NCBI RefSeq assembly: GCF_947493125.1
Contig: NZ_CANLQB010000001.1
Span: 496,001 to 560,000 of the forward strand
Source: an uncultured Roseobacter sp.
Lineage (GTDB): Bacteria > Pseudomonadota > Alphaproteobacteria > Rhodobacterales > Rhodobacteraceae
Length of the DNA stretch: 64,000 nucleotides
Direction: 5' to 3'
Shown here: positions 48,558 through 56,841 of the stretch, piece after piece
How positions within the stretch are numbered: the stretch's first letter is position 1
How the letters are laid out: every line of letters starts with the position of its first letter
The notes under the pieces: model-generated
Database searches by the model: none
What the model saw: only the letters and a program-made list of their open reading frames with translations
What the model was told of the DNA's origin: nothing
Translations under genes and position numbers: made by a program

Positions 48558-49451
48558 TCAGGATTGGTTCTCGGTTTCCGCGTCGCAGACCGCGAGGCAT
48601 GCGCTCAGAAATCCTTTGTGTTGGTCGAGCAACGCCAAGGCGCGGTCGACGGTCAGCCCGCGTGCCACCAGCGTTGCCGCCTTGGTATCGTAGCCGGTCG
48701 CCTCAAGCGCGCGTTCCGCGACCAGACGGCTTGCGCCGGAAATGCGCTGGACGATATCCCCGGCGCGTCTGCGCAGCTTGATGTTGTCCGGTTTGAGATT
48801 AACCATCAAGCCGTTGTGCACATGGCCTAGCAGGATACCCATCTGTGTCGACATCATGTTCAGCGCCACTTTTTGCGCTGTACCCGCACTCAGCCTCGTG
48901 GACCCTTCGACATACTCCGGGCCCGTTGGCAGGGTGATTGGGATATGGGCCAGTTTGGACAGGGCCGTGCCCGCGACGTTCGCGAGCGCGATCACCCGCC
49001 CGTATCGCGCCCTAGCCGTTTCGGCGAAAGCCAGGGCATACGGCGTTGTGCCACTGGCGCTCAGGACAATGACGACATCTCCCGCCTCAACGGTAATGGC
49101 AGCCAGGCGTGCCGCCTCTGCATTGTCTTCTGTGTGTCCGGGCATGACGCCATTCAAAGGTGCGCCACCGGCCATGTGAACGATGATCTGGTTTTGAGCG
49201 ATCCCGAAGGTTCCGGGCAGCTCCGACGCGTCCGCAAGTGCCATCAAACCGGAACTTCCTGCGGCGGCGTAATGCAACCGTGCGCCACGCCGAATGCCTT
49301 CCGCCATCTCGGTGGCCCCTTCAGCAATGGCCGCAAGCGCGTCGCCGGCAATGCGGACAGCCTCTAGCTGAGCCGCCAGCATCTCAGACAATGTGCCCTC
49401 CACGGCTTGCCCGTCGGGCGAGTCGGCTGATGTGGGGGGTGATGCAGGCAT
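48558..49451 (-). CDS. murQ: N-acetylmuramic acid 6-phosphate etherase
   Basis: A 297-aa SIS-domain lyase that removes D-lactate from MurNAc-6-phosphate to give GlcNAc-6-phosphate in the cytoplasm. The diagnostic stretch GPEYVEGSTRLSAGTAQK and the phosphosugar-binding SASGTTPYALAF are present, and the C-terminal region GLTVDRALALLDQHKG fits MurQ. ATG at 49451 (GGAG about 10 bases upstream) is preferred over a start 30 bases further out that would reach into the operator. It is the first gene of the leftward operon, divergent from the sugar kinase. Confidence 0.9.
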   Translation of the reverse strand: MPASPPTSADSPDGQAVEGTLSEMLAAQLEAVRIAGDALAAIAEGATEMAEGIRRGARLHYAAAGSSGLMALADASELPGTFGIAQNQIIVHMAGGAPLNGVMPGHTEDNAEAARLAAITVEAGDVVIVLSASGTTPYALAFAETARARYGRVIALANVAGTALSKLAHIPITLPTGPEYVEGSTRLSAGTAQKVALNMMSTQMGILLGHVHNGLMVNLKPDNIKLRRRAGDIVQRISGASRLVAERALEATGYDTKAATLVARGLTVDRALALLDQHKGFLSACLAVCDAETENQS

Positions 49452-49480
49452 GTGGAGGCTCCAAAGGATTCTCAATAACA

Positions 49481-49497
49481 ATACCTAAACAATACCT
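49481..49497 (-). promoter_or_regulatory. Candidate operator upstream of murQ (AGGTAT direct repeat)
   Basis: Read toward murQ the site is AGGTATTGTTTAGGTAT (two AGGTAT units, 11-bp period), 30 bp before the ATG. The same arrangement occurs before the divergent kinase gene. The likely binder is the GntR-type regulator encoded at 50504. This is inferred from pattern and position. Confidence 0.5.
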
Positions 49498-49590
49498 TTT
49501 GTCTACCAATTTCTTAATAGTCAACAAGTTCGGTTGGCTATACTTTGATTTCAACGACTTATGGCATTAAATTGGTCATTGTAATCTTCA

Positions 49591-49608
49591 ATAGGTATGA
49601 TATAGGTA
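49591..49608 (+). promoter_or_regulatory. Candidate operator upstream of the sugar kinase (AGGTA direct repeat)
   Basis: ATAGGTATGATATAGGTA carries two AGGTA units with an 11-bp period, ending 5 bp before the kinase ATG. It matches the murQ-side site in the same orientation relative to transcription. A weak promoter, TTGATT (49545-49550), 16 bp, TTAAAT (49567-49572), would place the site just after the transcription start. The second AGGTA may also act as ribosome-binding site. Confidence 0.5.
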
Positions 49609-49613
49609 GCTTC

Positions 49614-50507
49614 ATGAGCGATGTATCCTCATATCTTTTTGTAGGCGTCGATGGTGGCGGTACGGGCTGTCGTGTCGCCATTGAGGGGGCGACCGGCACA
49701 CGTCTGGCGGAGGCTGCTGGCGGGCCAGCGAATTATACAACCGATCCTTGTCGGGCCACTCAGTCAGTCCGCGAGGCTCTGCGGGCAGCGGCAGCGGATG
49801 CTGGGCTTTCTTCTGGCTGGAGTGAGAGGTGTATTGCCCATGTTGGACTTGCAGGGGTTATGTCGCCCGAAGAGGGGGACGCTCTGGCCCGGGAGCTATA
49901 CTTTGCGCGGGTGACTGTCACCGATGATCGCGTCACCTCTGTGGCAGGTGCCCTTGGCGATCGCGATGGTATGCTTGCGGCGATTGGGACGGGGACAATT
50001 GTTGCTGGCCGTACGGACGAGACAACGCGGTTTGTCGGCGGTTGGGGGCACGATTTGGCGGATCAGGCCTCGGGAGGTTGGCTGGGTCGCAAAGCGCTGC
50101 GGCGCATGATGTTGGCGCATGACGGGGTAGCCGCCCACACGGACCTCACCCGGGCGTTGTTGGCGGGTTTCGGCGGCGATCCGAAGGCGATCATGGCTTT
50201 CACAAACGATGCGGGACCGGGCGATTTCGCCAGGTTGGCACGCCAGATCATCGACGCTGCCAGAGCGGGAGATCCTATGGGCACCGCTCTCATGCAGGAG
50301 GGCGCGGGGTTTTTGCACGACTGCGCGGATAGTATCGGCCTCGAGGGCGATGCCGTTCTCTGCCTCGCCGGGGGCGTGGGCCCGTCCTATGCGGATTATC
50401 TCAATTCCGCCTGCCGTGCGCGCCTCAGACCGTCGCATGGCACGGCGCTCGATGGCGCACTCCGCCTCGCACGAGAAGCTTTCGAAAAACGAAAGGCGCC
50501 TTCATGA
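49614..50507 (+). CDS. BadF/BadG-type ATPase, probable N-acetylglucosamine/N-acetylmuramate kinase
   Basis: A 297-aa kinase of the ASKHA fold. The phosphate-1 loop is VGVDGGGTGCRVAI, the second phosphate loop AAIGTGTIVAG, and an adenosine region LAGGVGPSYADYL. The family includes NagK and MurK, which phosphorylate GlcNAc and MurNAc at O6. Divergence from murQ and co-transcription with nagA make this role likely: its product would feed MurQ or NagA. ATG at 49614 directly precedes the first conserved strand. Its stop overlaps the GntR gene (ATGA). Confidence 0.85.
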   Translation: MSDVSSYLFVGVDGGGTGCRVAIEGATGTRLAEAAGGPANYTTDPCRATQSVREALRAAAADAGLSSGWSERCIAHVGLAGVMSPEEGDALARELYFARVTVTDDRVTSVAGALGDRDGMLAAIGTGTIVAGRTDETTRFVGGWGHDLADQASGGWLGRKALRRMMLAHDGVAAHTDLTRALLAGFGGDPKAIMAFTNDAGPGDFARLARQIIDAARAGDPMGTALMQEGAGFLHDCADSIGLEGDAVLCLAGGVGPSYADYLNSACRARLRPSHGTALDGALRLAREAFEKRKAPS

Positions 50508-51262
50508 GAGTGGCCGAGTTTCTTGAGCCCAAGGACTGGTTTCGTGCTGGTGCGGGACCGCGTTACGTGCAGTTGCGGCAACGTCTGACCGACGGCGTCG
50601 CGCAAGGGGTATTGCCGCCCGGCAGTCCTTTGCCGCCCGAACGGGAGATCGCTTCCATCACCGATTTCTCGAGGGTGACTGTGCGCAAGGCCATGCAGGC
50701 GTTGGCCGAGGAGGGCACCATCGTGCAGCGGCAGGGCTCGGGTTCTTTCATCGCGTCGAAGACGGAGCAGATCGAGCAGCGCCTCACCCGGCTGACATCC
50801 TTTTCCGAAGATATGGAACGGCGTGGCAAAAGCTCCACCACGCGCTGGTTGGAGCGTGGACTTTACATGCCGTCGCCGGAAGAAATGAAGGCGCTTGGGC
50901 TGTCGTCGGAAGATTCGGTCGCCCGCATCGTACGCCTGCGCCTGGCCGATGAAGCGCCCATCGCGATTGAGCGGGCCTCATTGCCGGTTGATATCCTGCC
51001 CAATCCGCTGATCGTGGAACGATCACTCTATGAGGTTTTGGAGGAGACCGGTGTGCGTCCTGTCCGCGCGTTGCAGAAGATCTCGGCGGTTAATCTTTCC
51101 GAGGCCAATGCAGCACTCCTGGCGGTCGCACCGGGAGATGCAGGGCTCAGCATCGAGCGCACCTCCTATACAGATTGCGACCGTATCGTGGAGTTCACCC
51201 AATCAATCTATCGCGGTGACGCCTACAATTTTGTCGCCGAACTCAGGCTTGCAAAGGAATGA
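50504..51262 (+). CDS. GntR/HutC-family transcriptional regulator
   Basis: A 252-aa repressor-type protein. The N-terminal winged helix (~residues 20-85) has LPPEREIASITDFSRVTVRK and EGTIVQRQGSGSFI. The UTRA effector domain (~100-245) has ARIVRLRLADEAPIAIERA, as in NagR/DasR-type regulators that sense amino-sugar phosphates. Its gene lies within the amino-sugar operon, so it probably controls both arms through the AGGTA repeats between murQ and the kinase. Confidence 0.88.
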   Translation: MRVAEFLEPKDWFRAGAGPRYVQLRQRLTDGVAQGVLPPGSPLPPEREIASITDFSRVTVRKAMQALAEEGTIVQRQGSGSFIASKTEQIEQRLTRLTSFSEDMERRGKSSTTRWLERGLYMPSPEEMKALGLSSEDSVARIVRLRLADEAPIAIERASLPVDILPNPLIVERSLYEVLEETGVRPVRALQKISAVNLSEANAALLAVAPGDAGLSIERTSYTDCDRIVEFTQSIYRGDAYNFVAELRLAKE

Positions 51263-51264
51263 CC

Positions 51265-52293
51265 ATGTCTACGCAAACCCAGATGCGGAGCGAAATCCTT
51301 GAGATCCCCGCCGCTATTGACGCGCTTCTGTCGAATGGCGCCGGGGATATGCAAAAAGCGGCAGATGCCCTGCGCGAGACAAACCCCGCCTTCTTCATTT
51401 CGGTTGCGCGCGGATCTTCGGATCACGCAGCCACCTACTTCAAATACGCCAGTGAACTGATCGCGGGGGTCCCCGTCGCCTCGGTTGGTCCATCTATCGC
51501 TTCCATCTATGACCGAAGGCTGAAGCTTTCTCTCGCGGCGAGTCTTGCGATCTCCCAGTCAGGCAAAAGCCCCGATATCGTGCGGATGGCGGAGATGGCG
51601 CGCGCCGCAGGTGCACTAAGTCTCGCGTTGACCAATCACCGGGACAGCGACCTCGCCCAGGTCAGCCAACACACGCTGGAGCTTCACGCCGGTGTTGAGC
51701 AAAGTGTGGCGGCCACGAAGACGTTCGTGACCTCGGTGGTCTCGGCCGTGTGGCTGTTGGCGGAATGGCAGCAAGACGCCGACCTGCTGAAAGCGCTGCG
51801 GGCTCTTCCGGCGGTGCTCGAGACGGCAACACAGCAGAATTGGGGTGCTCTTGTGGAGGACCTCACCGATGCGCAGTCGCTCTTCTGCCTCGGTCGCGGA
51901 CCGGCATTTGCGCTGTCGAATGAAGCGGCTCTGAAGTTCAAGGAAACCTGTCGGCTTCACGCGGAGTCCTACTCCTCGGCTGAAGTGTTGCATGGGCCGG
52001 TGTCCATCGTGGGACGGGGCTTTCCGGTCCTCATCCTCTCGGCGAGGGATGCGGCCGAGGCCTCGGTCGCAGAGGTCGCAGACCGGATTGCGGGGAAGGG
52101 GGCCAACGTGTTTGTTACCTCCGATCACGCGGTGACAGCAAACCGCTTGCCGGCGGTGCGGACCGATCACCCGCTGACTGATCCCATCGCGCTGATCGTC
52201 TCGTTCTACGCGATGGTCGAGCAGGTCGCCCGCGCGCGCGGCATCAACCCGGACGCGCCGCGGCATCTCAAAAAAGTCACGGAAACAGTATGA
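51265..52293 (+). CDS. SIS-domain protein, probable glucosamine-6-phosphate deaminase (NagB-II type)
   Basis: A 342-aa protein with two SIS domains, like the isomerase half of GlmS but without the glutaminase. SVARGSSDHAATYFKY and AISQSGKSPDIVRMAE are seen in the first domain, and GRGPAFALSNEAALKFKET with SSAEVLHGP in the second. Such stand-alone proteins replace NagB in alphaproteobacteria, converting glucosamine-6-phosphate to fructose-6-phosphate and ammonia. ATG at 51265 is preferred to ATG 51259 because AAAGGA lies 6 bases upstream of it. It overlaps nagA by 4 bases. Confidence 0.87.
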   Translation: MSTQTQMRSEILEIPAAIDALLSNGAGDMQKAADALRETNPAFFISVARGSSDHAATYFKYASELIAGVPVASVGPSIASIYDRRLKLSLAASLAISQSGKSPDIVRMAEMARAAGALSLALTNHRDSDLAQVSQHTLELHAGVEQSVAATKTFVTSVVSAVWLLAEWQQDADLLKALRALPAVLETATQQNWGALVEDLTDAQSLFCLGRGPAFALSNEAALKFKETCRLHAESYSSAEVLHGPVSIVGRGFPVLILSARDAAEASVAEVADRIAGKGANVFVTSDHAVTANRLPAVRTDHPLTDPIALIVSFYAMVEQVARARGINPDAPRHLKKVTETV

Positions 52294-53420
52294 CCCGACG
52301 CGCGCATGTCGGCGCCGAGATCTTCGATGGAGACGTGCTCCATGACGGCAAGGCGCTGCTGATCGACGACGGAACTGTGCGCGGTATATGCTCTGTCTCG
52401 GACCTGCCCGAAGGGTACAAGGTCAACGAGCACGATGGTGGCACCTTGATGCCGGGTTTCGTCGATCTCCAGGTCAATGGCGGTGGTGGGGTGATGTTCA
52501 ATGACGAAACGTCTCTGGACGGGCTTTCGGCAATAGCCGAGGCCCACGCCAGCACCGGGACGCGGGCGCTCTTGCCAACGCTGATCACGGATAAGGCGGA
52601 TCGCACGCGGCTCGCCGTAGATGCGGTCGAGCAGGCAATCGCGGCTAGTGTTCCAGGCATCATCGGTCTTCATCTGGAAGGCCCACATCTGTCGCTAGAG
52701 CGCAAAGGTGCCCATGATCCGGCCCTGATCCGCAAGATGGAGACGGAGGACGAAGACTTCCTCATCTCGGCGGCGGCTCGCCTGCCAAATCTGATGGTGA
52801 CGGTTGCCCCAGAAAGTGTCACCATAGACCAGATCGCACGCATGGCGCACGCCGGTGTGATTGTTTCACTTGGTCATACAGACTGTCGCATGGATACGGC
52901 GGTCGCCGCTTTTGATGCCGGGGCACGCTGCGTCACGCATCTCTTCAACGCTATGAGTCAGATCGGTAATCGCGAACCGGGGCTTGTCGGGGCGACGTTG
53001 AGCGCAGGCGGGGTCTTCGCTGGCCTGGTTGCCGACGATATTCATGTTCATGCGGAGACAATGAGAGTGGCGCTGTCTGCCAAGAAGGGTCCGGGTGAGA
53101 TTTTCCTTGTCACTGACGCCATGTCCACGGTGGGCTCCCGCATTGCGGAGTTTGAGCTCAATGGCCGTCGTGTTTTGCGACGGGACGGACGGCTCACGCT
53201 TGAAGACGGGACACTTGCGGGGGCCGATCTGGAGATGATCCGCGCCCTGCGGGTTGTTGTCGGACGGGTTGGGGTGTCGAAAGCGCAGGCGTTGCGCATG
53301 GCCACTGGCGCTGCCGCTAAATGCCTTAGAAATCCGCTTTGCGCAGGGCATCTCCTTGGCGGTCCGGTGTCAAATGTCGTCCATCTTCATAGTGACATGG
53401 CGCGCGCCGAAGCGTTATGA
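52290..53420 (+). CDS. nagA: N-acetylglucosamine-6-phosphate deacetylase
   Basis: A 376-aa amidohydrolase-fold enzyme that removes acetate from GlcNAc-6-phosphate. The motifs GFVDLQVNGGGG, GLHLEGPHLS (metal-binding glutamate), LGHTDC and THLFNAM (metal-binding histidines), and the catalytic aspartate in LVTDAMSTVG are in the expected order. It is the last gene of the rightward amino-sugar operon and its start overlaps the deaminase-like gene. The acetate released could be used by Acs, encoded elsewhere in the window. Confidence 0.94.
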   Translation: MTRRAHVGAEIFDGDVLHDGKALLIDDGTVRGICSVSDLPEGYKVNEHDGGTLMPGFVDLQVNGGGGVMFNDETSLDGLSAIAEAHASTGTRALLPTLITDKADRTRLAVDAVEQAIAASVPGIIGLHLEGPHLSLERKGAHDPALIRKMETEDEDFLISAAARLPNLMVTVAPESVTIDQIARMAHAGVIVSLGHTDCRMDTAVAAFDAGARCVTHLFNAMSQIGNREPGLVGATLSAGGVFAGLVADDIHVHAETMRVALSAKKGPGEIFLVTDAMSTVGSRIAEFELNGRRVLRRDGRLTLEDGTLAGADLEMIRALRVVVGRVGVSKAQALRMATGAAAKCLRNPLCAGHLLGGPVSNVVHLHSDMARAEAL

Positions 53421-53816
53421 CCACGTTCCTGCCACCGATAGGGACAATAAGATACCGTTCAGAGAGCACAGGGGCATTGTTGGTCGCTCACCACAAGCTA
53501 ATGTTCAAGACCGCTTGGGGACGTCAAAGGCGAAACAGATATTCGATTGCCATTCGGGCAATGAAGCGCGTGCCTTGATGCTTGTGTGCACCTCCTCCGA
53601 TATTCCGCTCACGGTGTTCCAAGTCGGGGCACTGGTGCGAATAGATCTGACAGGGGCGTGGCAGATCGTTGAGCGCACCTTGCATCGGAGAGCGCAAAGC
53701 AGGTTTTGCGTCTTTTCGACCCCCAAATACGCGCCTTATCCCAATGGGATGCCAGCGTGATCAAAGCCTGACGACCGATCTGACTGCAACCATGTAGCGA
53801 AGAGCCGCGAGACCGA
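53421..53816. other. Intergenic region between convergent operons
   Basis: A 396-bp stretch between nagA and the amidohydrolase gene. Short frames on both strands stay open but none has a ribosome-binding site or recognisable product. No hairpin with a T-run was identified on either strand. It may hold non-recognised terminators or remnants of a lost gene. Confidence 0.45.
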
Positions 53817-55310
53817 TCAGAGCCAATCGTTGTAGAAATCGCGCACTGGATCCAGAAGAGCGTATCCAAGGTTCCGCTGTTCCACTTCCGCTGGCGCCTT
53901 TTGCCTCCGAAGATGTTGAGACAATTGATCAAGCACGGCTGCTTTATCAACGGCGGGAAAGGTGCCCTGATGATACACGATCGCTCCGCCGACGAGGACG
54001 GTTTCGACCGAAGCAGGCTTGGCGCGCCGTAAAATCACATCGACCAAGGGAATCGCGGGATCTTGATAGGGGTATGTGAGTGCGTTCCAATTCAGGAGGA
54101 CGACATCAGCAAAGCGGCCGCGCGCGATTTTTCCAATGCTCTGCCCAAACGGAGTTGTGGCGGCGCCGTGTTCCGTTGCCATTCGGAAGATGTCCGACGC
54201 GCTGGGGAAAGGAGCGTCGTGCCCCGCTGGCCGATGGAGTGTCATTGCCAACCGCATTTCCTGAAGCATGTCCCGGTCATCATTGAGACCTGCCTCATCG
54301 ATCCCCAGTGCAACGGGCACGCCGCTGGACAAAAACCCGTTCAGATCAGCGCGTCCGCTTTTCAATCGCAAATTCGAGGAACAGTTGTGGCAAAGACAGA
54401 CACCGCGATCAGCGACCAGTTCCAGGTCATCATCGGTCATCCAGACCCCGTGCCCGACAGTAAGATCCGGACCTAACAGTCCAAAGCTGTCCACATGGGC
54501 GAGAGCGGAGCCTCCGGTGCGGCGCCGTGCATATTCCGCTTGGTAAGGTGTTTCGAGCAGGTGCATGTGCATCGGCGCACCGCTCTCGTCGGCCAGGCGC
54601 GCGGCGCTTTCGAGCGCTTTGTCGGAGAGCCAATGCAGGTTTGACGGGGCCAACTGGATACCGATAAGATCTTGGTCCGCCCAGCGATCTTGCAGGCTGT
54701 GGAACACCGCGATTTGTTCCTCAAGCGGTAGGCCAAAGCTGGACAAATAGGTCCAGACTGGCCCCCGCAGTTCGGCGGGCAATGTCGCAATAAAGTCCTC
54801 GTCGGCGGCATACACCATGCGGCATTGATCGCGAAACGCAAAGGAATAGGACGCGCGCATACCCAGGTCTGTATAGGCGCCGATGATCGCGTCTGCGCGA
54901 GACAGCACGGCCTCTGTGTCGCCCGGCGCTCGACTGTGCAGATGCTGAACGGTGGTCACACCGGAGGCGAGCATCTCGAAGGCAGAATAGAGCGTGTCGA
55001 GACGGGGGTCGACATCGCGCATGGCCAGTCGCTCCGGGAACCAGAGCTCCAGCGGCTGATCTCTTGCCCCCAGCTGAAAAGGCGTCAGCCCGACGTGATG
55101 GTGCGCGTTGATCAAACCGGGCATTGCGACCCGCCCACGTCCCCCTATTTCCTCCGCGCCCGAGTACGCGCGCCGCATGTCGGCGGTAGGGCCGATCTCT
55201 GAAATCCGGCTGCCTTCCACGAGAATGGCCGTGTCGTCCATGATCGCGGGTGATCCGTCGGCATTGATCCCGGTGATGATGTGGTCAGCAATGATCAGCT
55301 TCTGGGTCAC
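53817..55310 (-). CDS. Amidohydrolase family protein (COG0402, aminohydrolase/deaminase type)
   Basis: A 497-aa metal-dependent hydrolase. The N-terminal metal motif is GLINAHHHVGL, followed by MHMHLLETPYQAEY, a histidine in GHGVWMTDDDLELV, CHNCSSNLRL, and the catalytic aspartate in ALGIDEAGLNDD. The pattern matches the ATZ/TRZ-like deaminases that act on triazines, 8-oxoguanine, guanine or S-adenosylhomocysteine. As last gene of the seven-gene operon it would process the nitrogen-ring moiety of the substrate (inference). The ATG overlaps the racemase-like gene by four bases. Confidence 0.87.
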   Translation of the reverse strand: MTQKLIIADHIITGINADGSPAIMDDTAILVEGSRISEIGPTADMRRAYSGAEEIGGRGRVAMPGLINAHHHVGLTPFQLGARDQPLELWFPERLAMRDVDPRLDTLYSAFEMLASGVTTVQHLHSRAPGDTEAVLSRADAIIGAYTDLGMRASYSFAFRDQCRMVYAADEDFIATLPAELRGPVWTYLSSFGLPLEEQIAVFHSLQDRWADQDLIGIQLAPSNLHWLSDKALESAARLADESGAPMHMHLLETPYQAEYARRRTGGSALAHVDSFGLLGPDLTVGHGVWMTDDDLELVADRGVCLCHNCSSNLRLKSGRADLNGFLSSGVPVALGIDEAGLNDDRDMLQEMRLAMTLHRPAGHDAPFPSASDIFRMATEHGAATTPFGQSIGKIARGRFADVVLLNWNALTYPYQDPAIPLVDVILRRAKPASVETVLVGGAIVYHQGTFPAVDKAAVLDQLSQHLRRQKAPAEVEQRNLGYALLDPVRDFYNDWL

Positions 55311-55960
55311 TGATCCGCTCCTTCGCGTATCCGAGAAAGCGACAAGCGTACCGCAGCGGGCACAGGCTCAATCAAAGGGACAGGAGACGTGTTCACCAAG
55401 GCTCGTGCTGCAACGGCGAGAGGCCCTCCGCCGATCACCACCGCGTCCACCTGTGCGTCGCGGACGGCGGCAAGGATGGCTTCCATCAGAGCGGATGTCG
55501 CGGCGTCCGGATCGGTCGTTACCGCGACGGGATCGCCTGTCGTCGTCCATGTTCCAGCAAAACCGTGATGCCCAAATTTGCGCGCTGTCTCAGATATCCT
55601 TGACACCAAATCCGGCGTTGTTGTTGCGACGGCAAAGCGTCGACCGACTGCGGCAGCTTCAGCCATGGCCGCTTCTGCAATGCCGGTGACAGGTACGTCC
55701 ATAACAGAACGCAGTTGCGATAGTCCCGGATCGCCGAACGCCGCGACGATGACTGCGTCTGCTCGGCTCAGTTCGGGCGCGAGAGCCACAACCGCCTCCG
55801 CCGCATGGTCAAGCGCGTCTGGTCCAGTGATGAGTGGAGCGCCAAACGGGGCCGTGAATCCCTCGATATGCACATCGGCACCGGCTTCTTGTGCCGCGAT
55901 GTCGACCATCACTGCCGTCGTCGTGGTCGACGTATTCGGATTGACGAGCGCCAGCGTCAT
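55307..55960 (-). CDS. Asp/Glu/hydantoin racemase-fold protein lacking catalytic cysteines
   Basis: A 217-aa protein with the family opening LALVNPNTSTTTTAVM and the AFGDPGL segment of hydantoin/allantoin racemases. The first catalytic cysteine position is alanine (IVAAFGDPGL) and the second is replaced by glycine (VVIGGGPLA). The whole protein has no cysteine. It therefore cannot racemise by the known two-cysteine mechanism and may bind or convert its ligand differently. The ATG at 55960 overlaps the deacetylase-fold gene by four bases; its own end overlaps the amidohydrolase start. Confidence 0.82.
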   Translation of the reverse strand: MTLALVNPNTSTTTTAVMVDIAAQEAGADVHIEGFTAPFGAPLITGPDALDHAAEAVVALAPELSRADAVIVAAFGDPGLSQLRSVMDVPVTGIAEAAMAEAAAVGRRFAVATTTPDLVSRISETARKFGHHGFAGTWTTTGDPVAVTTDPDAATSALMEAILAAVRDAQVDAVVIGGGPLAVAARALVNTSPVPLIEPVPAAVRLSLSRIREGADQ

Positions 55961-56841
55961 GTCACGGCCTCGGCAAAGGCACGTGCGATATCTGCCCGCC
56001 GCGCAATCCAAAGATGATCACGCCTCTGGGAAAGCTCCGCCAAAACACCATCGAACGCCTTGAACCGCCCCGGGCGCCCGACAATGCGCAAATGGAAGCC
56101 GATGTTCAGAAGCCGTGGCGGACCTTTCTCCGTCTCGGCTCCGAGAACGTCCAGCGCATCAGTAACATAGTCCACCATGTCGGTCGCGCGGACGAACCCG
56201 TTGGGGTGAAAGAACTTCATATCATTCGTATCGAGCGCGTAGGGCACGACAATCAGCCCGGACCTATCACGATACGGCAGATCATCGTCAAAGCCGTTCG
56301 ACGTGTAAAGGTATCCCCGGGCCGCCAGTAGAGAGCGGGTCCAGGGGCTCTCGGCGCCGCGACAGAAAAACCCCACGGGCCGTGCGCCGGTCGCAGCGGC
56401 AATTGCCTCGCCGGCGCGGTCGAGGTCGGCAGCTTCCGCTTTTGCATGGTCGTAGTCGGCATGAGGGCGCCAGAGCCACCCGTGATTGGCCACTTCATGG
56501 CCGTCTGCCGCCAAGTGATTGAGTGCCGGCGCGGCTCTCTCTGCGGCCCGACCGCAGGCAAAAATCGTGGCATGTATGCGACGGTGTCGCAGCGCGTCGG
56601 CCATGCGCCATACACCCGCGCGCATACCATAGGCGAAGATCTGGGCTTGTCCGGCATCTGGTTTTCCGTCCGGCACCACAGAGAGCACTTCACCAATCCG
56701 TTCGCTGGTCGGATCGCCGTCCAGCACTTGTTGCTCCGCACCTTCTTCGAAGTTGACTACGACCGACACTGCAAGCCGCGCCCCATTGGGCCAAGTGAAG
56801 TCCGGCGCCTGACCGCCATATCCGATCAAGTCACGGGTCAA
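55957..56841 (-). CDS. PuuE-like polysaccharide-deacetylase-fold protein, diverged copy
   Basis: A 294-aa protein of the carbohydrate esterase 4 fold, in the branch of the allantoinase PuuE. Shared features are RDLIGYGGQAPDFTWPNGAR, GHEVANHGWLW, DDDLPY, PYALDTNDMKF and GFHLRIVGRPGR. Compared with its neighbour it is more diverged (FCRGAESPWTRSLL, YTSNGFDDD). The start is TTG at 56841: it aligns with the first residues of the neighbour, has AAGGA about 8 bases upstream, and overlaps the previous stop as TTGA. It probably hydrolyses a cyclic or linear amide of the pathway substrate. Confidence 0.85.
   Translation of the reverse strand: MTRDLIGYGGQAPDFTWPNGARLAVSVVVNFEEGAEQQVLDGDPTSERIGEVLSVVPDGKPDAGQAQIFAYGMRAGVWRMADALRHRRIHATIFACGRAAERAAPALNHLAADGHEVANHGWLWRPHADYDHAKAEAADLDRAGEAIAAATGARPVGFFCRGAESPWTRSLLAARGYLYTSNGFDDDLPYRDRSGLIVVPYALDTNDMKFFHPNGFVRATDMVDYVTDALDVLGAETEKGPPRLLNIGFHLRIVGRPGRFKAFDGVLAELSQRRDHLWIARRADIARAFAEAVT

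Noticed and set aside
53505-53760. Open frames in the gap after nagA as transposase remnants
   Set aside because: No transposase motif or terminal inverted repeats could be seen in either strand.
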